DNA of 64,000 bases from positions 8,618,001 through 8,682,000 of the forward strand of contig NC_134767.1 in assembly GCF_050436995.1 (NCBI RefSeq), written 5' to 3'. Under the pieces are notes generated by a model that made no database searches, was not told where the DNA came from, and was given only the letters and a program-made list of their open reading frames with translations. A program made the translations under genes and the position numbers. The stretch is from Anticarsia gemmatalis (Eukaryota > Arthropoda > Insecta > Lepidoptera > Erebidae). Within the stretch, counting starts at the first letter, position 1, and the number at the start of each line of letters is the position of its first letter. Shown one piece after another: positions 20,553 through 29,515 of this stretch.

Positions 20553-20768
20553 CTAGCTGACCCGCGCAACTTCACTTGCGTCGCATAAGACTGGTACTCT
20601 GCTCCTATTGGTCGTAGCGTGATGTTACAGCCTATAGCCTTCCTCGATAAATGAGCTATCTAGCACTAAAAGAATATTTCAAATCGGACCCGTAGTTCCT
20701 GAGATTAGCATTAAACAATCAATCAAACAAACAAACTCTTCAACTTTATAATATTAGTATAGTATAGA
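20553..20768 (-). mobile_element. Lep1-type Helitron (Hel-A), shortened, private to copy A
   Basis: On the minus strand it ends GAAGTTGCGCGGGTCAGCTAG minus one base of divergence, and has the usual CTGATACTC..block partly deleted. Copy B reads straight through (GTGATATTATGTAATTC), so the insertion postdates the duplication. Confidence 0.85.
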
Positions 20769-21264
20769 TGTATGTAATTAAATTTCTGTGTATTTCCAAA
20801 ATAAAGTAGCTATATCAAACAGGCTATCAGCTGCATAAGCCAGGTTATTGAAGTTCTAAATCCTCACTTTTGTATACCTCTAGTCTCAAACCTTGCATAC
20901 AAGACTCTCTTCTAAGTTGTTGAACTAGTATTGACTTATAGTGTTTCAGTCTAGACGTTTTATAGCATCCTCACGACGTTTCTGTCGATTTGGCTGGCAG
21001 GGACCCAAACATACAGCGTTCAGCTAACGTATGTAAAAAATACAGGATTGTGACGTCATAGTTTCGTGATTTAGTAGCGGGTCAATGAACTTTGGCGCGG
21101 TTTTTGGGGTTATGTGGTTGCATAAATCTGAAATTTAGTTGCAATATTAAATTGTGTTTTGACTAAATGTATGTAGTGGTTTGTAGAGTTAAGTAAATTA
21201 TTATAGTTGTAACTATTGATCGTAGGTTCGATTTCCATCACATGAATTCCTAGAGCAGAATCAT

Positions 21265-21463
21265 TTTAAACTTGTTTGCCTTACAAAATGATTGGAAGTT
21301 CTAGTTTCCAGGTTAATAAGCGATTTTTTAAACCGACTTCTAAAGAAGGCGGATCTCAATTCGACTGTATTTTGTTTCTTACAGCAAGTAATATCAATTT
21401 CTAACATTTAAAGTTTGAAAAGTAATTGATATTGTATGTATGTAGTGTTATGTTAGTTATTAT
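21265..21463. other. 199-bp spacer between the duplicates
   Basis: It includes AAACCGACTTCTAAAGAAGG and TCTCAATTCGACTGTATTTT (21329-21370), a motif I remember as a frequent moth repeat. A repeat at the junction could have seeded the duplication by unequal exchange, but no matching copy is seen at the far ends. Confidence 0.5.
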
Positions 21464-21612
21464 GTTAGTTCATAAAAACTAAATGAACCTTAAAAAATCC
21501 ATACATTTGTACAGAAAATGAATGAATGAATAAGTTATAAGCATGGCTCATAAATGAACGGTGTGTTTAGTTCGCAGTACGAAATCATTTCATATTTTAA
21601 AGTCAATTTACA

Positions 21613-21928
21613 TTTTAATATATTTGCATTACATCTATACTAATCTATACTAATATTATAAAGCTGAAGAGTTTGTTTGTTTGTTTGTTTGTTTGAACGC
21701 GCTAATCTCAGGAACTACTGGTCCGATTTGAAAAATTCAGTGTTTCAGCTTCAGTGTTAGATAGCCCATTTTTCGAGGAAGGCTATAGGCTATATATCAT
21801 CACGCTACGACCAATAGGAGCAGAGCAGCAGTAAAGAATGTTACAAAAACGGGGAAAAATTTGACCCATTCTCTCTTATGTGACGCAAGCGAAGTTGCGC
21901 GGGTCAGCTAGTTTTAATATATTTGCAT
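21613..21928 (+). mobile_element. Lep1-type Helitron in copy B with 17-bp flanking repeat
   Basis: The element 21634-21911 starts TCTATACTAATCTATACTAA and ends GCGCGGGTCAGCTAG. The target sequence TTTTAATATATTTGCAT occurs on both sides (21613-21629 and 21912-21928), but only once in copy A. A 17-bp duplication is not expected of Helitrons. The insertion site differs from the Helitron in copy A by about 20 bp, so the two events are independent. Confidence 0.88.
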
Positions 21929-22427
21929 AAAACTCATACATTTGGTGTGTAATTTGGTGAATGTTGTGCGCGAATTATGCGACAGTTATTGTGGTTTTAG
22001 AGTATATTGGATTACTGAGTTATGACGTCATAGTTTAGTAAAGTTTTTCATTATGTTGTGTTTAAAAAATGTATCGTTGGTGGGATTAATTTGAACGCCA
22101 AGTAAAATGACGCATAGTTTAAAAGAAAAAAGAGTTTAAAACAATTTTAAATATTGGTATTGCTTTATTTCAAGAGAAAAGAAAACATGGTGGGAATATT
22201 CTACATGCTTGAGTGATTTAACTTGTAAATAATAAAGTTTCTTATGCTTGAATGAGAGTATTAAAAATATTATCACTTTTTCTAACGGCAAAGGAAAACA
22301 ACATGAAGAAATCTATTGCATCATTTATTTTGCACATCAATCATTTACTTGCGTCCGACAAAGATACTATACTTGTCATTATGTCAGCATTTAAAACTAA
22401 AAACTGCTTTTAACATTTTATAAAGTA

Positions 22428-22635
22428 CTAGCGGGCCCGACAGACGTTGTCCTGTCTACACGTCTTTAATTTGTAAAAATTAATTGAAAAAACATTGTCC
22501 AGCCGACAATATTGTGAATGTAAACCATTCTCAGATCCCCTTGAACACACACAAAAAATTTCATCAAAATCGGTCCGGTCGTTTAAGAGATGTTCAGTGA
22601 CATACACACTTACAGAAGAATTATATATATAAAGA
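22428..22635 (-). mobile_element. Hel-B Helitron-like element private to copy B
   Basis: On the minus strand it runs TCTTTATATATATAATTCTT to GTCGGGCCCGCTAG. Copy A keeps the target ATAAAGTATAGCTGATTT, so insertion was between A and T without duplication. This validates the borders of the two Hel-B copies at 665-1048. Confidence 0.9.
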
Positions 22636-22954
22636 TAGCTCATTTATCTTGTAAAATACAGTTAATTAAATACGATACCTTAATACAGGTGCATACTAAA
22701 AAGTTTTTAATTTCATCTCGGTTAATATTTGTGCACTATAGTGTACGCGTGTCAGTTTGAGTGATGTTGACAGACGAACGTGTTTAGTGTGTTGTTGTCT
22801 CTCTCTCACCAATGTTAAATACGCCACTAGTTTAGGATAGAAATTAGTATTGGAATAATGGGTTGTAAAGCATTAATTACTTGGGAATAGAAGAAATGTA
22901 GGTTTTTAACTACTTGTTGATCGTAATAATATCTGAAACGTCTAGAAAATATGT

Positions 22955-23150
22955 CTCGGTAATACGAGATGCTGAATACGAGGTCTTCGGTTCGAATCCT
23001 GTATGCGGCGGTAAGCTCGCTCTCAAGTAAATGGGACTGACATGGCAATCGCGAATACACTGGTATTTCATAAAGTTATGTAGTAGACTGCGACCATGGC
23101 TAGGATAACCTGTGCTGAAACATCGAGAAAAATAAAAACAAAATAGCAGG
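22955..23150 (+). repeat. tRNA-like SINE (T4 group) in copy B
   Basis: It has GGTTCGAATCCTGTATGCGG, AAGTAAATGGGACTGACATG and TGTGCTGAAACATCGAG. It is at the same place as 16183-16395 in copy A but differs from it much more than the flanking sequence does. Confidence 0.6.
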
Positions 23151-23625
23151 TTTGCGTGTTTACATGATTAAAGTGTAATTAATACATTAATGTTTCGGTA
23201 TTTTGTATACCTTCGACAGTTGCGAACCTTGCGGCCAAGGCTCTCTGCTAAGTTGTTGAACTATACCATAGTGATTTAGAACTCCAATGTTTTAAAATCT
23301 GGTTAATGAAATCATGTATTTTCTAATTCAATTAACAAACTAATTCATAAAATAGTTTAAAAGATAATTAAAAATACCATGAAATCTAATACCGCTAATG
23401 GAATTAACGGAGAAGTAATAATTTTATTAGGAAGATGATATTGGACTGATCGTTAAGGGTTAGAACGTTCCGTATTATAAGGGTTAAAGTATACTCACTC
23501 AGCAAGTTAATTACTGGTATTTTATTGTTTAAAACTTAATCAATACATAGAATATATTTGTTTCTGATTAGCCAATTTCTGTGTTCCACTGATGAAAAAT
23601 TGTTACAGCCCTGTATATATAATAT

Positions 23626-23667
23626 ATATTTTTTGATTGAATTAGGGGTAATTCAATCAAAAAATAT
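23626..23667. repeat. Perfect hairpin with GGGG loop, first of twin pair
   Basis: Arms 23626-23644 and 23649-23667 are 19 bp without mismatch, loop GGGG. Copy A at this place has no hairpin. Confidence 0.93.
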
Positions 23668-23674
23668 CTACCAT

Positions 23675-23726
23675 CTACCAATTTTTTATTTAGAATGTGG
23701 GGACATTCTAAATAAAAAATTGGTAG
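23675..23726. repeat. Perfect hairpin with GGGG loop, second of twin pair
   Basis: Arms 23675-23698 and 23703-23726 are 24 bp without mismatch, loop GGGG. The right arm resembles copy A (TTCTAAATCAAAAATTGGTA, about 17021-17040), so the left arm appears to be the newly copied one. Confidence 0.93.
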
Positions 23727-24055
23727 AAATTCGAAAGAAAAAGAAATCGCAGGGGACTACGTACTTTATCTTAAAGCGTTTTTTTTTTCTAATAATATCT
23801 CATACTTAGAATAAATAGTAATAATCCTCAAATCTACCTCCTTTTGGAAAGGAGTAGGTATAGAGTATAGAACTCTAAGTATCTACAGATCTCTAAAAAA
23901 TTTAAAATCACTCGGTAACGATCTAAGCCAAGTAAATCCGTCGCTCGTAGCACTTTAATAAATTAATTCCAGTCATACTCCAGTATGCATCGTGGAAATA
24001 TTATCGAGAATATCTAAATAACTATATTTAGATACAAAATGTTTAATAATTTATA

Positions 24056-24338
24056 ACAGCTTACTTGAGGCGCCCATAGCCAAATAGCTCTCACCGGTCG
24101 GTAGACGATCTGTTGGTGACGCAACCGTTGGCGCGGTCATTCCATAGATGGGTGACCGCACAGTGGTATTTGAACTGGGCGTCTCCGTGCTTCGGAGGGC
24201 ACGTAAAAAGTCGGTCCCGGTTGTTGTCGATTAAGATAACAGTCGTTAAGCCACGTCAAAGGCTTTTCGGCGGCTTGAACAACTTTGACATTAGGTTGAC
24301 CACTAACCATACGATAAGAAGAAGAAGACAGCTTACTT
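24056..24338 (+). mobile_element. 5S rRNA-derived SINE, family 5S-I, private to copy B
   Basis: The body 24067-24327 is flanked by ACAGCTTACTT (24056-24066 and 24328-24338); copy A has a single copy (17752-17760). The head GGCGCCCATAGCCAAATAGC leads to the A-box-like GGTGACGCAACCGTTGGCG and the C-box-like AGATGGGTGACCGCA, then CTCCGTGCTTCGGAGGGCAC. The end ACCATACGATAAG is followed by AAG repeats. This is a full retroposon with a clear empty site, inserted after the duplication. Confidence 0.93.
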
Positions 24339-24372
24339 TCTAAAGAGAACAGTATTTATTTTATACCTATTA

Positions 24373-24597
24373 TCGTATGGTTAGTGGTCAACCTAGTGTC
24401 GAAGTTGTTTAAGCCGCTCGAAAGGCCTTTGACACGGATAACGACTGTTATCTTAGCAGACAATAACCGGGATCAACTTATTACGTGCCCTTCGAAGCAC
24501 GGAGACTTAAATATTACCAAGCGGTCACCCATCCATGGAATAACAGCGATCGCTCATTCTGGAAGGAAATCCTTGCCCAGCAGTGGGACAGTAACGA
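24373..24597 (-). repeat. 5S-I SINE copy shared by A and B (copy B)
   Basis: Counterpart of 17789-18011, truncated in the head and ending at GCCCAGCAGTGGGACAGTAA. The 43-bp sequence that starts AATAACTATATTTAGATAC occurs before (24013) and after (24619) the block, so the block itself sits between direct repeats. Confidence 0.75.
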
Positions 24598-24668
24598 GTC
24601 TATATTATTACTGTACCCAAATAACTATATTTAGATACGAAATGTTTAATAATTTATAATAGTTCACT

Positions 24669-25240
24669 TCCTCTAGAGATACTGTAGTGGTTGTTATTAT
24701 ATTCCCACGCAATCGGTAGTGGGTTCAATCCTGAGGCACTTTCTTCTAATATTAGAATAAATTGTTTTTGTGTAATATACATTGAGTGCAAAAATAATCA
24801 AATAAAATAAATCACACTGGTGCCTTAAGCCAGAGTTTTAGATTTTTAGTGGGCTACCTAGCGTCAAAATTTTGTAAGTCGTCCAAAGGCTTTATTTAAC
24901 GACTAGTCTTGATAAACAAAAATGGGTATTGACTTTTGACGTGCTCTCATAGCATGGGGGCCTTCTGCTCAAACACCACAAGTCGACTATCCATCCATGG
25001 AATGTCCTCGTTAGATGTAGCTTAACCCACTGATCATTTACTTAAATATAAATGTGCTCCTTGAGTAATTGTAACTATCAAATTGATGCGTAATTGACAT
25101 AATAATACTAAATAAACTGTGTTAGATTATAGCTATATTGATTATTTACACAAGAAATTAATTTAACCCGTTAATGTCCCACAGCTGGCCATGGGTCTCT
25201 TCCCGTAATGAGAGAGGAGTCAGGCCTTGAGTCAAGTCAG
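24669..25240 (-). repeat. Shared old repeats of copy B (tRNA-like, old 5S-type, T3 fragment)
   Basis: 24669-24790 is the tRNA-like fragment, 24844-25045 the old 5S-type SINE, and 25167-25240 a T3 fragment. They are the counterparts of 18083-18682 in copy A, with small differences and a shortened T3 end. Confidence 0.55.
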
Positions 25241-25650
25241 GAACATAATACTTAGAAGAACTTTTAATTTTATAAAATCACACCTACTTTCTATGAGAGT
25301 AGTCAAAGATCAAAATATACCACTTGTGCCTACAAACTACTTTAGTTTCATTGACATCCATACATCTTATTATACACGACTGCCATTTACAAGTACTACG
25401 CGCCTGATCTATTTCAAGGAAACCCAATTTTCTCTTAAATAATATACAACATAGCTATAATCAATTATTCTCTTGTTACCTAGATCCAATCCGGGCAGGT
25501 TAGATGCCACGAACTGATACAACCTGCGACAATAGGGGCCGGAACCTTTGTGTGGACTGGCCTTAGATACTGTACCCCTTTGCTCTTGCTAGTAATTGTT
25601 TTGTGACATCACTGGGGTAGAATACTGAATATCTATACTGACGTTACTAG

Positions 25651-25990
25651 TGGGGAGATTCTCTACAGGCTCTATCGAGTATCGAGAGTTTGACATTTGA
25701 AATGTACTGCAAAAATAGTTTGTTCCCAGCCCACTGGAGGCGCTTATCACATTTTCATACAAAATTTCTCGATAGCTAGTTGTTTGTCGATAGTCTATAG
25801 TGGTAGAGAATGACGCTACTTGTGGTGAGATTCTCTAAAATCGCTATCGAGTATCGAGTGTCACATTTTAAATGTACTGCAAAAATTGTTCATGTAGCGC
25901 TCACTAGAGGCGCTGATCACATTTTCATATACAATTTCTCGTTAGTTAGCCGGTTTTTGATGATCGTTAATGATAGAAAATGGCATTACA
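25651..25990. mobile_element. MITE M1, two units in tandem in copy B
   Basis: Units 25651-25816 and 25826-25990 both run from a GAGATTCTCTA end to the GATAGCTAG/GTTAGTTAG side. Copy A has one unit (19250-19421). The first B unit matches A exactly at its left end, then diverges. Confidence 0.7.
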
Positions 25991-26027
25991 GATCTGGGGT
26001 AGAATTGTGTAGCACAATTATACATGC

Positions 26028-26140
26028 ATGCATTGTTGTGTGCACTGTTGAGTGTCCGACTGCTGATCATGAGGTCTCAGGTTTGTTTCCCAGGTCAGCA
26101 ATAAATTCGCAAAACGTACGTGTCGTATAACTCTTCCTTA
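26028..26140 (+). repeat. SINE T4, shortened (copy B)
   Basis: It has GACTGCTGATCATGAGGTCT, CAGGTTTGTTTCCCAGGTCA and CAATAAATTCGCAAAACGTA. The middle present in copy A (GTGCTATTGGTC..) is deleted. Confidence 0.65.
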
Positions 26141-26668
26141 ATTTACGAGTATAAGAGGCGTGATATTATGTAATTCAAATTCTGTGTATTTCCAAAATAC
26201 ATTAGTTGTGTCTAAAAGGCAACAATCAGCCGCATAAGCCAGGTCATTGAAGTTCTAAATTCTCACTTTTGTATACCTCTAGTCTCAAACCTTGCATACA
26301 AGACTCTCTTCTAAGTTGTTGAACTAGTATTGACTTATAGTGTTTCAGTCTAGACGTTTTATAGCATCCTCACGACGTTTCTGTCGATTTGGCTGGCAGG
26401 GACCCAAACATACAGCGTTCAGCTAACGTATGTAAAAAATACAGGATTGTGACGTCATAGTTTCGTGATTTAGTAGCGGGTCAATGAACTTTGGCGCGGT
26501 TTTTGGGGTTATGTGGTTGCATAAATCTGGAATTTAGTTAGAATATTAAATTGTGTTTTGACTAAATGTATGTAGTGGTTAGTAGAGTTAAGTATATTGT
26601 TATAGTTTTTTCTATTGATTAGTTGGTAGGTTTGATTTCCATCACATGAATTTCTAGAGCAGAATCAT

Positions 26669-27346
26669 ATGTACTGCCTGGTTTTAAACCCAAGTACTTT
26701 AGTAAGAAGAAAATGCTTATATCCCTATTTTGTATACGATTAATTACCCTTAAAATAACGACCCACGAGACACAACGTACTTTTTATTGATTCGTACGTA
26801 ACAATTTTCAAAATGTATATACTAATTGCTTCTATTCACCGAAATCCCGTAAACATTATCATAACAAACCAAAACTCAACAAGACGATTAGAAAAAAAAA
26901 CATCGTCCATTTTTCCTCTCAAATACTTAGAAATAATTACAAGTTAAACTTATTCCGAAGTTAAAAGTTAAGTCAAGTCAAACGAAACGTCTTAAATGTA
27001 TAATTTTCTAATGGATTTTAGATTGACTCCTTGTTAATAGTTTTTAAATATGGCGGTAAAGGATTGGAATTTGGTTTTTTAGGTGTATTAGGGTAGTTAA
27101 AGTATAGTGAATATGTCTGTACTAAATACTAATACTATACTAGATCTATCTGTTACGATTGAAGGGCTACACTCCTGAATGGATTTTAAAGAAATTTTGT
27201 ATGAAGTTCGAAACTCGGGCTGGCCCCTATGTATAAAAAAGCGGATAGATTATTAAGTGGGTAAATAAATGGGAAATATATTTTAAAGTATTTAAAAAAA
27301 AACAGTTCTAAAGTAGAATAGTGGTAAAAATAATTAAATTATCTAA
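26669..27346. other. Low-copy AT-rich non-coding sequence
   Basis: No gene or repeat family recognised. Confidence 0.45.
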
Positions 27347-27424
27347 CCCCCTGTTTCCGAGGTACATTTAGCGCCAGTTTATCTATTCAATAGCGTTTAA
27401 ACTCATACAAAAAAAACGCTATTG
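27347..27424. mobile_element. Truncated Harbinger-like MITE
   Basis: It starts CCCCCTGTTTCCGAGGTACA after TAA and keeps the fold AATAGCGTTTAAACTC..AAACGCTATT. The right half is missing. Same family as 6241-6360. Confidence 0.7.
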
Positions 27425-27448
27425 CTTTTGAAACGAATTCACAGATTT

Positions 27449-27486
27449 GATTTTCTAACCATGACTAACGTCATGGTTAGAAAATC
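27449..27486. repeat. Perfect hairpin, 17-bp arms, TAAC loop
   Basis: GATTTTCTAACCATGAC (27449-27465) pairs fully with 27470-27486. No flanking duplication seen. Confidence 0.9.
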
Positions 27487-27959
27487 GCTTGGATTTAAAT
27501 TTACAGTTTAGAGTTTACTAGATCGAAGTTACCATTCACTAAATAACTACTAGTTAGTAAGGTAGAGCCATTGCACTGAGTTGTGTATTAAACGGATTTT
27601 TACATCAGTTTCTATACTGTAACTCTAAGCAAAAGAACACAACAACAAATCAAATAACCAGGCCCTAAAATAACGTTTCTAAATTGATCGAAATATCAGC
27701 TATACCATCACTTTTTACCTTTACCGGTAAAAGCAAACGAAACGCGAATCCTAAACCAGCAATTACTAAGTGAAACTTCTAACAGCGTCAACAAAATTAC
27801 CAAATTACCCGCGTTTTTTCCCCAAAATCCCTTACAACAAGCCACTCAAAACGAGACTATGTTAATTTTAAAAATCGAACGATCACAGTTTACTTTTAAT
27901 CCATATACCAATTACATCGGGAGATTGAGTCAGCTATAATTTAAAGGCTGAATGTATGA
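27487..27959. other. Low-copy non-coding sequence
   Basis: No feature recognised upstream of the possible promoter block. Confidence 0.4.
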
Positions 27960-28300
27960 AACTCTTTAGTCTATCGAGGACGTTGGAGTAAGGGTGCTTT
28001 TAAATATAATAACGCATTGCGACGTACGCTGTTTTGTAGTACGACGGTAGGCCATGCGCAAAAGGCATTCGGCCCCGGCTTCTCGGAGGGGAAGGACGCG
28101 CGCTCTCGCCTCGAAATTTCCTCTCGTATCCCGTATTTCGGAATTTTGACGATTCGTAACGTGAGTGTTTCGACAGTGACAAGTGTGGTGGTGTAATTTT
28201 TGCAAAATAATAGTGAAGTGTATTTTTTATTTTGGATTTAATTGTGTTGTGGATTTTGTTTTTCTTTCATTTTCTGGATCGTTCTACGCTTTTGAAAATT
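27960..28300 (+). promoter_or_regulatory. Possible promoter and non-coding first exon ending at a splice donor
   Basis: The block is CpG-richer than its AT-rich surroundings (CATTCGGCCCCGGCTTCTCG; GACGCGCGCTCTCGCCTCG). An initiator-like ACAGTGA lies at 28173-28179. The block ends in AAAATT followed by GTAAGTA (28301), a consensus donor. No ATG-led frame of note lies between, so if this is an exon it would be 5' untranslated. The next exon would be outside anything I can recognise. A repeat-derived origin is the alternative. Confidence 0.35.
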
Positions 28301-28611
28301 GTAAGTACATTTTTTTATTTTATCTTTACATTTATAAATATAATCGTTAAGGTAAACATGGAATTAAACACCCAAACAATTTATTTCAAACAAAAAATAT
28401 TTAGTCCCAAAAACTAAATTTTACCGGCACATAAATCGGACTAAAAGCCTAAAATTAATTCTATCGAGTTAAAATTAATTAGTGTAACACTAGTCTCATA
28501 ATCTACGGATTAAGCTCGCTCATGTCCGCGGCTAGCGAGCCAGTCGCTTAATTAAAGGACATAGTATTCAAATTAAATAATTCACGTTAAGAACAGCTAC
28601 TCGCACTAACG

Positions 28612-28930
28612 GGTTAAAACGCCATGAGACATTTTTAACGGGTTAATTTGTTTTTTTTTTAATGTGACATTTGTCTTTTTATAATTTCGCTACTAACTGA
28701 AAACCATGAGTTTTTTTTCATGGTGAATGAATTTCGCTGTTCTTTTTTCAAATATGGCATTTTTTTTTTCTAATAGTTCTATTAAAGGGTTAGAAACCTA
28801 TGAGATATTTTTTGAACGGGTTAACTTGTTCTTTTTTCAAATGTACATTTTGTGTTTTTATAGTTTTGCTACTAACTAAAAACTATGAGACATTTTAAAC
28901 AAATTATTTTGGTACATCTTTTTTCAAGTA
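28612..28930. repeat. Degenerate tandem repeat, about 92-bp unit
   Basis: The phrases ATGAGACATTTTTAACGGGT, TTTCGCTACTAACTGAAAAC and ATGAGATATTTTTTGAACGG, TTTTGCTACTAACTAAAAAC recur at roughly 92- and 184-bp spacing, giving three units and a partial. Strongly T-rich; no coding frame. Confidence 0.6.
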
Positions 28931-29216
28931 GTTTTTTTGTATAGCTGTATAAAAAAAAAACACTTTTTTATGTTGTTAATTTGAATTAATCTATTGAATT
29001 AATTTTATCGTATATTGTTTTAAAATAATTGGTATTGTTTTTGGTTGAATTGAAAAAGCTTTGATCTGTTTTGAAATGATTTTGAATTTGGTTTTGTCCC
29101 ATTTTAATTGGATACGTGTTATGATTTGATGTAAAGGCGGGCTTTAAAAAGTCATTGACATTTTTAATTGACTTTTTAAAATCCATTTCGACGCTTTTTC
29201 ATTCGATAGAAAAGCT

Positions 29217-29515
29217 GGATTAACACATTTTATTTCTTTTACTTTATCGTATGGTTAGTGGTCAACCTAGTGTCAAAGTTGTTCAAGCCGCCCGAAGGTC
29301 TAAGGCCTTCCGGCGGCTTGAACACTTTGTGGATTAACGACTGTTATCTTTATTGACAACAACCGGAACCGTCTTTTTACGTGTCCTCCGAAGCATGGAG
29401 ACGCCCAGTTCAAATACCACTATATGGTCACCCATCTATGGAATGACCGCGCCAAGGTTTGCTTTACCCACAGATCGTTTACTGATCGGTGAGCTATGGG
29501 CGCCTCGGATTAACA
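29217..29515 (-). mobile_element. 5S-I SINE with target duplication and internal inverted change
   Basis: GGATTAACA flanks it at 29217-29225 and 29507-29515. The head (plus-strand end) is GGCGCCCATAGCTCACCGATC, with C-box reverse GGTCACCCATCTATGG. At 29281-29323 the normal body is replaced by an inverted repeat of 20-bp arms (18 pairs) around TAA. Confidence 0.82.

Larger units (their letters stand above)
14969..21264 (+). repeat. Copy A of a tandem segmental duplication
   Basis: From GTTAGTTCATAAAAACTAAA to CTAGAGCAGAATCAT, copy A matches 21464-26668 in order and orientation. Identity is mosaic: 19007-19296 matches 25405-25694 with no difference, while other parts differ by roughly a tenth and one SINE segment far more. 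A-only insertions: Helitrons at 15104, 17471 and 20553, a MITE at 16732, segments at 17118-17275, 18808-19006 and 19465-19780, and the Harbinger-like element at 19940. Copy A is longer because of these. There is no gene in it. Confidence 0.93.
21464..26668 (+). repeat. Copy B of a tandem segmental duplication
   Basis: Counterpart of 14969-21264. B-only features: Helitrons at 21634 and 22428, the twin hairpins at 23626-23726, the 5S-SINE at 24067-24327, and an extra M1 unit at 25826-25990. B lacks all A-only insertions and is about 1.1 kb shorter. Nothing in B suggests a gene. Confidence 0.93.

Noticed and set aside
24067..24180. Candidate 5S rRNA gene
   Set aside because: Only the internal promoter region resembles 5S rRNA, the rest is unrelated, and it has a retroposon tail and target duplication.
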